NCBI GenBank assembly: GCA_029973955.1
Contig: JARKQJ010000205.1
Span: 1-64,000, forward strand
DNA length: 64,000 bases
Source of the DNA: Paludibaculum sp.
Lineage (GTDB): Bacteria; Acidobacteriota; Terriglobia; Bryobacterales; Bryobacteraceae
Reading direction: 5' to 3'
This document shows, piece by piece, positions 43,485-52,196 of this stretch. The notes beneath the pieces were generated by a model. The model had not been told where the DNA came from. It did no database searches and was given only the letters and a program-made list of their open reading frames with translations. Made by a program: the position numbers and the translations under genes. Numbering within the stretch: the stretch's first letter is position 1; each line of letters opens with the position of its first letter.

Positions 43485-44845
43485 TTGAGGGTGAAGGGCG
43501 CCAGGGCCATGGACTCGGCGTAGATGTCCTGGAACTCAGGATCGGCGGCGAGTTCGACATGGCTGGTCATCCCGATAATTCGCTGGAGGCGTTCATCGCG
43601 GCGGGCGGGAGCGAGCAGGAGCATGCGGGTGCCGCGGAGGGCCGAGTTGCCGACGGGTTCAACCTCGACGTCTTCGGGCAGCAGGCCGATGGCGCGAGCG
43701 CTGGCCTGGCGAATGTAGTTGCCGAAGGCGCCGGCGAGAGAGAGATGGCGGACGCCTTGGCCGAGCATGCGAAGGCCGGCGGCCATGGCGCCTTTGGCTA
43801 GCTGGAGTTCGCGAATGTCGGACTGCGCGAGGGAGATGGCGCCGGAAAGGGGCAAGGTCTTCGTCCCGTTGGCGAGGCGGCCGTTGCGTTGGATGAGATT
43901 GAGTTGGCGGCTGGCGGCAACGGCATCAACGAGGCCGCTGCCGCAGATGCCGCGCGGGGCGACGCCGCCGATGGTGTGGCATTCCAGCACGCCGTCGCGG
44001 GCGTGGACGCTGTCGATCGCGCCATCGCCGGCGCGCGAGCCGACGACGATCTCGCCGTTGGTGCCGATGTCGAAGAGGCCGTGGGCGTGGCGGTGCTTGT
44101 CGAGGCGAGTGGCGACGATGCCGGCCAGGAGGTCGCTGCCGACGAAGCCGCCGAGGCAGGCGAGGAAGACTGCCGGGCCGGGCCAGTGGAGATCGGATGC
44201 GGCGAAGCGGACTTCTCCGAGGTCCGGCGAGAGGAAAGGCACGGCGGCGAGGGGCTCGACGCTGAGGCCGCAGAAGAGATGGTGCATGGCGGTGTTGCCG
44301 GCGATGAGGATCTCTTCGAGGCGCCGGCCCTGGGCCATGCGGGCGAGCATTTCACCGAGCTGGGAGCGGATGACGGCAGTGAGTTGGCCGGGGTTCTTCA
44401 AGTCGTACTGGATGCGGCTCATCACGTCGGCGCCGAAGCGGGCCTGGGCGTTGAGCGCGGTTTCGACGGCGAGGACTTCGCCTGTTTCGAGGTTGACGAG
44501 CTGGGCTACGAGCGTGGTGGTGCCGAGGTCGATTGCCGCGCCGAGGCCTGCGCGAGGCTCGATGGGGACGGCGGCCTCGTCGGTGAGGACTTCGAGCGAC
44601 CACTGCTCGACCTCCACGGTGACGGGGCCCGCGGCGTTCGCGCAGCAGGCGAGGCGCCAGCCCTGGGCGAGCTCTTCGTCAGAAAGGGCGGCGCGCATGG
44701 TGTCGGTGATGGGGATGACGCCGTCAAGGACGCGGATGCGGCAGCCGCCGCAGGCGCTTTCGCCGCCACAGGGGAATTCGACACCGGCGTGGAAGAGTTG
44801 ATCGGCGAGGCGCTGGCCGGGCTGTGGGAGGATCTTGAGATTCAT
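43481..44845 (-). CDS. Reductive activator of corrinoid protein (RACo/RamA-like, DUF4445)
   Basis: The 454-aa protein starts with a plant-type 2Fe-2S ferredoxin domain (PCGGESACGGC, then LACC near residue 65). It continues with the ASKHA-type ATPase fold: GAAIDLGTTTLVAQLV, an ATP loop in LIAGNTAMHHLF, and GLRMLGQG near the C-terminus. RACo-type enzymes reduce inactive Co(II) corrinoid to Co(I) at the expense of ATP, so a corrinoid methyltransferase partner is required; one is encoded directly upstream. It overlaps the MtaA-like gene by 4 bp and is the last gene of the operon. Confidence 0.93.
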   Translation of the reverse strand: MNLKILPQPGQRLADQLFHAGVEFPCGGESACGGCRIRVLDGVIPITDTMRAALSDEELAQGWRLACCANAAGPVTVEVEQWSLEVLTDEAAVPIEPRAGLGAAIDLGTTTLVAQLVNLETGEVLAVETALNAQARFGADVMSRIQYDLKNPGQLTAVIRSQLGEMLARMAQGRRLEEILIAGNTAMHHLFCGLSVEPLAAVPFLSPDLGEVRFAASDLHWPGPAVFLACLGGFVGSDLLAGIVATRLDKHRHAHGLFDIGTNGEIVVGSRAGDGAIDSVHARDGVLECHTIGGVAPRGICGSGLVDAVAASRQLNLIQRNGRLANGTKTLPLSGAISLAQSDIRELQLAKGAMAAGLRMLGQGVRHLSLAGAFGNYIRQASARAIGLLPEDVEVEPVGNSALRGTRMLLLAPARRDERLQRIIGMTSHVELAADPEFQDIYAESMALAPFTLK

Positions 44846-45861
44846 TGACAGGTGAGGGGGCGGGTGCGGGCGAAGCGCGCCATGGCTTCTACATTCTCAA
44901 AGGGCGTGCCGCGGGGGACTTCGCAGCCGGCGCCAACGATGTAGGCATCGCCGGCGGCCGCGTGGCAGGAGGCGAGGGCGGCTTCGATGGATGCGGGCGT
45001 GCCGTCGCGCAGAACCCGGACGGCATCGATGTTGCCGAGGAGAACCTGGCGCGGGCCCATGGCGGCGCGAGCTTCGGCGACGGGGGAAAGGTAATCGAGA
45101 TCAACGATCTCGCAGCCGAGTTCGCCCATGCCCTTGGTGATCCGCTTGGTATTGCCGCAGATGTGTAGGCGGACGGCGGCGCCCATGGCGTGAATAGCGT
45201 CGACGAGTTTCTTCTCGTAAGGCAGGACGAAATCGTTGTAGAGGCGCGGTCCGATGAGCGAGGCGGCGGCGTCGCCCACGCCGATGAGTGCGGCGCCGGC
45301 TTCGATCTGAGGCTGAGCGAAAGCGATCTCCATGCGGACGGTGTAATCGAACAGAGCTTGGACGAAGGGCGGGTCGTCGATGAAGTCGAGCATGAGGGTG
45401 TTCATGCCGCGGAGGTCGGCGGCCATGGCGCAGGGGCCCTCCACCCAGCCTTCGACGAGCAGATCGTTGCCTGCGCGCTGGGAGAGGAGGTGGGCGGCTT
45501 CGACGCGGTCCTGCATGCGGCCCTTGGTGGGATCAGGAAGTGCGAGAGTGTCGAGAGTGGACTTGTCGTGAAGTAGGGCACGGGATTCGTTGATGGCCGG
45601 GGGCTGGTTCTCGAACCATTCGATGGTGGCCCCGAGGTCGGCGGCTTCGCGGGCGGGATCGGAGATCACGGAGACGTAGTCGAAGCCGAAGCGCTCGGCA
45701 ACCTTGAGTTGAGCGCCGGCGAGGATGCGGTGATCGGCGGCATACCTGCCGTAAGGCACGCCGGCGAGATCCGCGGCGAACATCATGGTGATGGGCATGA
45801 GCGGCAGGCAGTCGACGGGCTGGCCGTGGATTCTGGCGAGGATGCGCTCTTTGCCTGTCAT
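44842..45861 (-). CDS. UroD-superfamily methyltransferase, MtaA/CmuA-like
   Basis: The 339-aa protein belongs to the uroporphyrinogen decarboxylase fold used by methylcobamide:thiol methyltransferases. It has the zinc motif RLHICGNT (His-x-Cys) and a third ligand Cys in VGAGCEVPRGTP, as in MtaA/MtbA, and lacks the decarboxylase Arg pattern at the N-terminus. I chose ATG 45861, before TGKERILARIHG, instead of an upstream Ser/Arg-rich stretch. It may move the methyl group from the corrinoid protein to a thiol, or from the substrate to the corrinoid. Its start and stop overlap neighbours by 4 bp or lie very close. Confidence 0.9.
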   Translation of the reverse strand: MTGKERILARIHGQPVDCLPLMPITMMFAADLAGVPYGRYAADHRILAGAQLKVAERFGFDYVSVISDPAREAADLGATIEWFENQPPAINESRALLHDKSTLDTLALPDPTKGRMQDRVEAAHLLSQRAGNDLLVEGWVEGPCAMAADLRGMNTLMLDFIDDPPFVQALFDYTVRMEIAFAQPQIEAGAALIGVGDAAASLIGPRLYNDFVLPYEKKLVDAIHAMGAAVRLHICGNTKRITKGMGELGCEIVDLDYLSPVAEARAAMGPRQVLLGNIDAVRVLRDGTPASIEAALASCHAAAGDAYIVGAGCEVPRGTPFENVEAMARFARTRPLTCQ

Positions 45862-45886
45862 TGTTTGCCTGCCATTACGAGGCCGC

Positions 45887-46621
45887 CTAGCGGATCTCCT
45901 CGGTGCGGACAATGGAGCCGTCGTAGGCGGCGGCAAGGCGTTCGCCGGGCTGCACGAGGACGAAGTCATCTCCGGCCCAATCGGCGTTCAGGAAGCGGCG
46001 GACGAGGATCAGGTCGCCGATGAGCTTCTCAAACTGCCAGCCGCGTTCGGCGGCTTCCCCGCGGGCCTCTTCTTCAAAGCGGGCGTCGGCTTCGAGGCCG
46101 GTTGCGATGTAGGTGAGCTTCTGATAGTTGGAGCGGTAGCGCGTGAGTTCTTCGTAGAGGTAGCGACCGTTGTCTTCGCCGTACTTGGCGATCATGTCTT
46201 CCAGGGAGACGTCCATGCCGGAGGTGACGTGGGTCAACTGTTGCAGGCCCTTGCCTCGCTCGAGCCAGCCAGTGGAGCGGTAGTAGGTGCCGGGATTTTC
46301 GTCGAAGTAGCGCTGATAAGCTTCGCGGCTGCCCATGAGGAGCGCGATGCAATCGTGGGCGCGCGGCAGGACGAGCATGGTGTGGCGCGCCTGAACGCCA
46401 TGGAGGCCATTGCCGCACAGGCCGTAGCCGAGCAGGATCGCGTCGTAGGCTCCGGCCGGGACGGCATCCACGCGGGCCTGCAGCTCGTCGGCCATCTTCC
46501 TGCCGCCGAGGTCATGGAGCCCTTTGGGAAGGAACTCGACATCGATCTGGTGCGGAGAGCGGGCCACGAATTCGCACATTTCGCGCAGCAGGACTTCGCA
46601 ACTGATGAGTTTCAGTTTCAT
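45887..46621 (-). CDS. DUF1638-domain protein
   Basis: The 244-aa protein is recognised by KLISCEVLLREMC at the start, LLGYGLCGNGLHG near residue 65 and LPRAHDCIALLMGS near residue 88. DUF1638 proteins are often encoded with corrinoid methyltransferases in anaerobes, but their biochemical role is unknown. The conserved Cys/His residues (SCE, LCGN, HDC) would suit a metal or corrinoid contact. It overlaps the homocysteine-methyltransferase gene by 4 bp and lies 25 bp before the MtaA-like gene. Confidence 0.9.
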   Translation of the reverse strand: MKLKLISCEVLLREMCEFVARSPHQIDVEFLPKGLHDLGGRKMADELQARVDAVPAGAYDAILLGYGLCGNGLHGVQARHTMLVLPRAHDCIALLMGSREAYQRYFDENPGTYYRSTGWLERGKGLQQLTHVTSGMDVSLEDMIAKYGEDNGRYLYEELTRYRSNYQKLTYIATGLEADARFEEEARGEAAERGWQFEKLIGDLILVRRFLNADWAGDDFVLVQPGERLAAAYDGSIVRTEEIR

Positions 46622-47490
46622 GCCGCGATCCTGGCTTTGACGAGAGCGGCGATGAACTCAGGACTGGTGCCGCAGCAGCCGCCGATGAACGAAGCGCCAG
46701 CGGCGACAAGCGGGGCGTAGTGGGAGGCGAAGTAGTCCGCGGAGGTGTTGTAGGCGATCTGGCCGTCCTTCATCTGGGGCAGGCCGGCGTTGGCCTTGAT
46801 CCAGATGGGCAGCGAGCAGGCCTCTTTGAGCCGGGCACAGACCGCGACGAAGTTCTCGACGCCCGCGCCGCAGTTGGCGCCGACAGCGTCCGCGCCGGCG
46901 GCCTCCATCTCCTGCGCGGCCATCTCGGGCGTGACTCCCATCATGGTGCGGTCTTTGTTCCTGCCGGTATCGAAGGCGAAGGAGACGATGACGGGGAGGC
47001 CGGTGGCCTTGGCGGCATCGAGTGCGACCTTGGCCTCTTCGATGTCGCTCATGGTTTCGATGAGGAGCGCATCGGCGCCCGCATCGGCCAGTGCGGCGGC
47101 CTGATCCGAGAAAGCGGCCTTGGCGGCTTCGGCGGTGACCTCGCCCATCATCAGCATCTTGCCGGTGGGACCAATGGAGGCAAAGACCAGCGCCCGGCCG
47201 GCGGCGGCGCGCTGGGAGATCTCCGCGCCCGCCCGGTTGATGGCGGCAACCTGGTCTCCGAGGCCTGCTTCGGCGAGGGTGATGGAGTTGGCGCGGAAGG
47301 TGTTGGTGAGAATCACCTGGCTGCCCGCATCCACATAGCCTTGGGCCACCTGTTGCACTCGTTCAGGGTGAAGCAGATTCCAGGAGTCCGGAATGATGCC
47401 GGGCTCGAGGCCGAGCGCCTGGAGTTGCGTGCCCCAGGCGCCATCGGAAATCAGCGGCCCGCCGCCGAGCCATTGGTCCAACTTGCCCAT
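46618..47490 (-). CDS. Stand-alone homocysteine S-methyltransferase domain protein
   Basis: The 290-aa TIM barrel shows the zinc ligands in VGANCGAGVEN and GGCCGTSPEF, the motif of the MetH N-terminal and BHMT/MmuM families. The N-terminal DGAWGTQLQ is the typical first strand. It is 10 bp downstream of the corrinoid gene, so it probably takes the methyl group from that protein and passes it to homocysteine or another thiol. The pairing of a separate homocysteine domain with a separate corrinoid protein splits what MetH has in one chain. Confidence 0.92.
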   Translation of the reverse strand: MGKLDQWLGGGPLISDGAWGTQLQALGLEPGIIPDSWNLLHPERVQQVAQGYVDAGSQVILTNTFRANSITLAEAGLGDQVAAINRAGAEISQRAAAGRALVFASIGPTGKMLMMGEVTAEAAKAAFSDQAAALADAGADALLIETMSDIEEAKVALDAAKATGLPVIVSFAFDTGRNKDRTMMGVTPEMAAQEMEAAGADAVGANCGAGVENFVAVCARLKEACSLPIWIKANAGLPQMKDGQIAYNTSADYFASHYAPLVAAGASFIGGCCGTSPEFIAALVKARIAA

Positions 47491-47500
47491 CGTGATCCTC

Positions 47501-48133
47501 CTAGGCGACCAGTTTGCGGGCGAGGCCTACCGCGGCGCTGGCGTTGTCGCTATAGCCATCGGCGCCGATCTCGTCGGCAAACTGTGGAGTGACGGGCGCG
47601 CCGCCCACCATCACCTTCACCTGTTCGCGCACGCCGGCGCCTTTGAGGGCCTCGATGGTGGTCCGCATGGCAGGCATGGTGACGGTGAGGAGGGCGGAGA
47701 GAGCGACGATATTGGCGCGCTTCTCCTGGATGGCGGAGATGAACTTCTCAGGCGCAACATCGGCGCCCAGGTCAGTGACTTCAAAGCCGGCGCCTTCGAG
47801 CATGGAGGCGACGAGGTTCTTGCCGATGTCGTGGAGGTCGCCCTTGACGGTGCCGATGACCACGCGGCCGGCGGGTTCGGCGCCAGCGGCAGCCAGCAGC
47901 GGGCGCAGCAGCTCCAGCGAACCCTTCATGGCGCGGGCGGACAGCAACAGCTCAGGTACGAAATACTCTTCGCACTCGAAGCGCTTGCCCACTTCGTCCA
48001 TGGCCGGGACCATGTACTTCGTGATCAGCTCCATGGGGGCGCAGCCCGCGGCGAGCGCCTCCTGTGTGACGGCGACGGCAGTTTTCTGGTCTCCGTTCAA
48101 AACGGCGTCATAGAGTTTCTGAAGCTCAGGCAT
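47501..48133 (-). CDS. Corrinoid (B12-binding) protein, MtaC/MtbC-like
   Basis: The 210-aa protein has an N-terminal helical cap (residues 1-85, with MPELQKLYDAVLNGD) and a Rossmann B12-binding domain. The lower-ligand motif is GTVKGDLHDIGKNLV (D-x-H-x-x-G, His about 105), and VALSALLT and VMVGGAPV complete the family pattern. It carries the methyl group between the methyltransferases of the operon. ATG 48133 is chosen for length and because it overlaps the stop of the upstream UroD-like gene by 8 bp. Confidence 0.95.
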   Translation of the reverse strand: MPELQKLYDAVLNGDQKTAVAVTQEALAAGCAPMELITKYMVPAMDEVGKRFECEEYFVPELLLSARAMKGSLELLRPLLAAAGAEPAGRVVIGTVKGDLHDIGKNLVASMLEGAGFEVTDLGADVAPEKFISAIQEKRANIVALSALLTVTMPAMRTTIEALKGAGVREQVKVMVGGAPVTPQFADEIGADGYSDNASAAVGLARKLVA

Positions 48134-49391
48134 GATCAAACTCCTTGATAGCGCCGAGCATCGCCACGATGTTCTCCACGGGCGTGCCGGCCTGGATGTT
48201 GTGAACTGTATTGAATACGAACCCTCCGCCCGGGGCGAAAACCTCACAACGGCGCAAAACCTGCTCTCTGACTTCGGAGGGCGTTCCGAATGGCAGGGTC
48301 TGCTGCGTATCCACTCCGCCGCCCCAGAAGACGAGGCGATCCCCGTAGTGGGCCTTGAGGGTTTCCGGCTCCATGCCGACGGCCGAGCACTGCACGGGGT
48401 TGATGATGTCGAAGCCGGCTTCAAGGAACGATTCAAAGAAGCGCTCGACGGAGCCGCAGGAGTGCTTGAAGCACTTCCAGCTTGTGTTGGAGTGAATCCA
48501 GCCGCAGAGGGATTTGTAATAAGGCAGCCAAAGTTCGCGGAATGTGGCGACGGAGCAGAAGGCGGAGGTCTGCGTACCGAAGTCCGTGCCGCAGAGGTAG
48601 ACGACATCGACGTCATTGCCGACGGCGGCATAGATGCGCCGCAGGTTGCCAATGGCCACTTCGCACTGCTTCTCGAAGATGGCGTGGATGTAAGGCCTGC
48701 GTGCTCGAATGGAGACGTACCACTCTGTGATGTCGCGAATGCCGCGGGGGTCCTTGAGACCGACGGCCGGGACGGCGGCGATGTCGCCAAATCCTGTGCC
48801 GCCGAAGCTGGCGATGACGGCCTTGCCTTTGGCGCGGGCGTGCTTCACGGATTCGGCGATGGACGCGATGTCCACATCGGACAGGGCCTGGAACTCTTCG
48901 AGATTGTCCTCGGGGTTGAGGTTGTCGGGGTCGAAGTGGTTCTGCCGGACGATGGCGTCGAAGAAGTAGCCGCCGCTGGGCATGCGGCCGGAGGGGGCGG
49001 CGGTGAGGTCGCCCTGCGGGTACATCAGGGTGTCGCCGCCGGCATCCCTGGTGACGTTGAAGTTGCCCGGGACGAGCACTTCCTGGCCATTGAAATCCCA
49101 GGGCTTCCAGTTGTCGAAGGTGAAGCCGAAGTGGGCCTTGCGGCGGGGCATGCCCTCGACGTCGACGCCGAGCGCTTCGGCGAGATCGTCCTCCACGAGG
49201 CCGAGCATCTGCATCGGCTCGTGGATCTTCACGGGGCGCTGCTCCAGGCCGTAGTGCCGGCGGAGTTTGGCGACCACGGAGGCATGGATTCCGGTGACTG
49301 AGGTGGCGCCGAGGTCCAGTGGGATCCGGTCGGGTTGTCGGTGCGACAGAGCGTCGAGGACGCGCTGCCGGCGGGGCTCATCCATTGTCAT
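48126..49391 (-). CDS. UroD-superfamily methyltransferase, divergent (421 aa)
   Basis: The protein has the UroD-type fold (VLDALSHRQPDRIPLDLGA near the N-terminus, YLCGTDFGTQT, a late FKHSCGS). The His-x-Cys zinc pair is in KHSC, but the third ligand position reads FNTVHNIQAGTP, with His where the MtaA-like neighbour has Cys. It is longer than the neighbour by 80 residues. As first gene of the operon it is the best candidate for the substrate-specific methyltransferase. I took ATG 49391; TTG 49403 and ATG 49385 are alternatives with no clear Shine-Dalgarno to choose among them. Confidence 0.87.
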   Translation of the reverse strand: MTMDEPRRQRVLDALSHRQPDRIPLDLGATSVTGIHASVVAKLRRHYGLEQRPVKIHEPMQMLGLVEDDLAEALGVDVEGMPRRKAHFGFTFDNWKPWDFNGQEVLVPGNFNVTRDAGGDTLMYPQGDLTAAPSGRMPSGGYFFDAIVRQNHFDPDNLNPEDNLEEFQALSDVDIASIAESVKHARAKGKAVIASFGGTGFGDIAAVPAVGLKDPRGIRDITEWYVSIRARRPYIHAIFEKQCEVAIGNLRRIYAAVGNDVDVVYLCGTDFGTQTSAFCSVATFRELWLPYYKSLCGWIHSNTSWKCFKHSCGSVERFFESFLEAGFDIINPVQCSAVGMEPETLKAHYGDRLVFWGGGVDTQQTLPFGTPSEVREQVLRRCEVFAPGGGFVFNTVHNIQAGTPVENIVAMLGAIKEFDHA

Positions 49392-49432
49392 TGACAGCGA
49401 CAAGCGTATCGAAAACTCACAAACGGATCAAC

Positions 49433-50485
49433 TTATCGCATGCTATCGAGAACGGACAGGGTGGCTGCTGCGGCGCGCTCCCAGGTGAATCTGGCGGCGT
49501 GGGCCGCCCCGCCGGCAGGCGCCTCTTTGCGCCACAGTAGCCGCAAGGCGTTCAGGAGGCCGTCTTCGTTCCCGGGCGGGAAGAGCAGGGCGTGGCCGCC
49601 GGTGAGGCTGCGGAGCGGTTCGATATCGCTGCACGCGACGGGGAGGCCTGCCGCCATGGCTTCCAGCACGGGCATGCCGAAGCCTTCGAACGAAGAGGGG
49701 TAGACAAAGCCACGGGCGCGGCGGAAGAGTTCGTGCAGTTCCTCGCGCGGAATCCAGCCTTTCATTGCCAGAGAGTCGCCCAGGCCGAGGCTCGCGGCCT
49801 CCTGCTCCACGCGCTGCGCGGAGAAGCCGCGCACGCCCGTGAGCACCAGGCGGGCACCGGGTTGCCCGGCGAGGAGTTTTGCGAAAGCGCGCAGCAGGAG
49901 ACTGTGGTTCTTGTGCGGATGGGTGGTGGATGCGCAGAGCAAGTAGCCGCCGTCTTCGCGGCGGCGTGCAAGTTCGAAGAACTCCGGTTCGACGCCATGC
50001 TCCACGACGGTTGAGTCGACCCCGTAGAACTGGAGCAGGTCGGCACGCGTGGCCTCACTCACGCTGATAAGCCGCCGGCTGCGCCGCACGGACAGCCAGA
50101 GGAAGAAGTTCCAGAAGGGCAGGTCGAACCACCGGAAGTACTCCGGGTGGCGCTTGTGCTGAAGGTCGTGGAAGACGGTGGCCTGCGGAACGCCGGGAAA
50201 CGCCGGAGCCGTGAATCCGGGGTTTAGGAGAACGTCGATGTGGTGGCGCCTCAACTGTCCAGGCAACAGGAGTTGCTCATACAGCAAGCGTGCGGGGCGG
50301 AACGATGCGCGTACGGGCAATAGGACGCTCTGCAGGCCCAGCGGACCCGTCTCCTGGTTGGTAAAGACGATGAACTCGTGCTGAGGAGCCGTCCGCTCCA
50401 AGGCTTCGATGAGGCGTCGAAGGTAGATTTCAGTGCCGCCGACGCCGCCGGGGATCAGATACAGCGCATTGATGCCGATGCGCAC
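49433..50485 (-). CDS. Glycosyltransferase family 1/4 (GT-B)
   Basis: The 350-aa protein has an N-terminal acceptor domain starting GINALYLIPGGVGGTEIYLRR and a C-terminal nucleotide-sugar domain. ASTTHPHKNHSLLLRA and the E-x7-E motif PSSFEGFGMPVLEAMAAG are typical of GT4 enzymes such as mannosyltransferases. It is the last gene of a five-gene minus-strand operon of envelope-glycan genes, 7 bp after the TPR membrane protein. It would extend a lipid-linked or surface glycan from the cytoplasmic side. Confidence 0.93.
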   Translation of the reverse strand: MRIGINALYLIPGGVGGTEIYLRRLIEALERTAPQHEFIVFTNQETGPLGLQSVLLPVRASFRPARLLYEQLLLPGQLRRHHIDVLLNPGFTAPAFPGVPQATVFHDLQHKRHPEYFRWFDLPFWNFFLWLSVRRSRRLISVSEATRADLLQFYGVDSTVVEHGVEPEFFELARRREDGGYLLCASTTHPHKNHSLLLRAFAKLLAGQPGARLVLTGVRGFSAQRVEQEAASLGLGDSLAMKGWIPREELHELFRRARGFVYPSSFEGFGMPVLEAMAAGLPVACSDIEPLRSLTGGHALLFPPGNEDGLLNALRLLWRKEAPAGGAAHAARFTWERAAAATLSVLDSMR

Positions 50486-50492
50486 GCCGCCT

Positions 50493-52196
50493 CTACTGCC
50501 CCTCGCTCTGCAGGGCGAGCTTGCCCTGGCGCGCGGCCTCGTTGGCGGGGTTGATCTGAAGAGCCGCGTCGAATTCGGCGTTGGCCGGCTCCTTCTGTTT
50601 GAGGATCACGTAGACGTTGCCTTTGTAGACGTGGGCGGCATCGTCGGCGGGATTGATCTGGATCGCTCTGTCGAGTGCTTCCAGGGCCAGTGCGGTTTGG
50701 TGCTGCTTGCCGTAGACCATGCCCATGACGCTCCAGGCGTGCGAGGAGTTCTCGATGGTGGTGGCCTGTTTGAGCTTGAGAATGGCGGCATTGGAGTCTC
50801 CCGCGCAATCCAGCGCGAGCGCCCAATCAACAAGCAGGCTGTATTCCAATTTGCCACGGGCCGCGGCCTGCTCGAAGGACTTGACCGAGTCCGCGCAGCG
50901 GCCGTCCAGATAGTACGCATGGGCGAGATGGAAATGGGCGCGGGCGTTGGCGGGGTTGACCTTTACGGAAGCGGACCACATGGCTTCGGTGCTCGAGTAG
51001 TCGCTGGCACGCGCGGCGGTGAGTAGCCCGAAGATGGCGGCGACGCCGGCCAGGGCGGCAACTTTGCCGCGATCGATGCCAAAACGCCAGGCCGCCTCCG
51101 CGGCAACCATGGCGAGTCCGATAAATCCGAGGTAGAGCCGGCGCTCGGCCATGGCGTCGTCGATGGGGATGATGGAGGAGGTAGGCGTGAGGAGGATGAG
51201 CGTAGTGAGGATTCCCAGCGTCGCCAGCGGATAGCGCCTGCGGTAGACAAAGGCCGCGCCGGCCAGAGTGAGCAGACCGGCCAATCCCAGCCAACTCAGC
51301 ACGTCACCAGGCGCCTTCGTGATGGGGAGAGTGTGATCGATGTTCTGTCCGAAGGGAAGAACGGTCATGCGCAGGTAAGCCCACACCACCTTGCATTGTG
51401 TGACGAGGTAATCTGCCCGCGCGACACTGGCGGTGGCGCCGGCCGTGCCCTCCCGGCTGGCGACGGAGTACAGCTTGAATGCGACAGCGGCGCCGCCGAG
51501 GGCGGCGATGCCGTACAGGCGCCAGTTCGCGGCCGCAGCCTGGATGTTCAGCTTCTCGCCAAACCAAAGGTCGGTGAGCAGCAGAACACCCGCCATCGCG
51601 ATGGCAGGTTCCTTGCTGAGCATGCCCAGGCCGAGGAGGATGAGCGTGATGATGGCGCCAATGAGGTTGAGTCCGCGTTCCCTCAGGGTGAGCACAAACA
51701 GGTAGGCCAGGTAGGCGAAGAGCACGCACAGGACTTCCGAACGGCTGGCGATATAGGCCACGGCCTCTGTCTGCATCGGGTGGAGCAGAAAGACGGCACA
51801 GCCGAACAATGCGCTCACTTCCGCGGTCCGGCCCGCTGCACCGGCGCGCGACAGCAGGCGCTTGAGGATCAGGAAGACCAGGCAGCCATTGAGGAGATGG
51901 AGGAGCAGATTCTCCAGGTGGTAAGGAAAGGGATTGAGGCCCCAAAGAGTCTTGTCGATGACGAGGCTGATGTTGCTGAGCGAGCGGAGGACCCGGCTTG
52001 CGTAGAGCGTCCAAGGGTCGTTGGCGCTCGCCCCCAGCATCGGCAGGTTGAGGTCGTCGAAGAGAAATGGTCCGTTTAGAGCCGGGGCGTAGGCGGCGAA
52101 AGTGGCGGCCAGCACCACAAACAGCGTCCAGACCGGCAGGTGGTCCCGCGCCTGTGCCGTGGGTTTATTCTCCTGGGGTTTGAGTTTTCTGTTCAT
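50493..52196 (-). CDS. Polytopic membrane protein with C-terminal TPR repeats (GT39/TMTC-like)
   Basis: The 567-aa protein has a first helix and a luminal acidic motif NGPFLFDDLNLP (about residues 45-56), as in GT-C O-mannosyltransferases of the TMTC kind. About ten membrane helices follow, then a TPR array of four or so repeats (about residues 405-555; NPANARAHFHLAHAYYLDG, IQINPADDAAHVYKGN). In TMTC proteins this architecture is an O-mannosyltransferase. It overlaps the DUF2304 gene by 32 bp and lies in the same place as the GT39-like gene of the first GT operon. Confidence 0.85.
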   Translation of the reverse strand: MNRKLKPQENKPTAQARDHLPVWTLFVVLAATFAAYAPALNGPFLFDDLNLPMLGASANDPWTLYASRVLRSLSNISLVIDKTLWGLNPFPYHLENLLLHLLNGCLVFLILKRLLSRAGAAGRTAEVSALFGCAVFLLHPMQTEAVAYIASRSEVLCVLFAYLAYLFVLTLRERGLNLIGAIITLILLGLGMLSKEPAIAMAGVLLLTDLWFGEKLNIQAAAANWRLYGIAALGGAAVAFKLYSVASREGTAGATASVARADYLVTQCKVVWAYLRMTVLPFGQNIDHTLPITKAPGDVLSWLGLAGLLTLAGAAFVYRRRYPLATLGILTTLILLTPTSSIIPIDDAMAERRLYLGFIGLAMVAAEAAWRFGIDRGKVAALAGVAAIFGLLTAARASDYSSTEAMWSASVKVNPANARAHFHLAHAYYLDGRCADSVKSFEQAAARGKLEYSLLVDWALALDCAGDSNAAILKLKQATTIENSSHAWSVMGMVYGKQHQTALALEALDRAIQINPADDAAHVYKGNVYVILKQKEPANAEFDAALQINPANEAARQGKLALQSEGQ

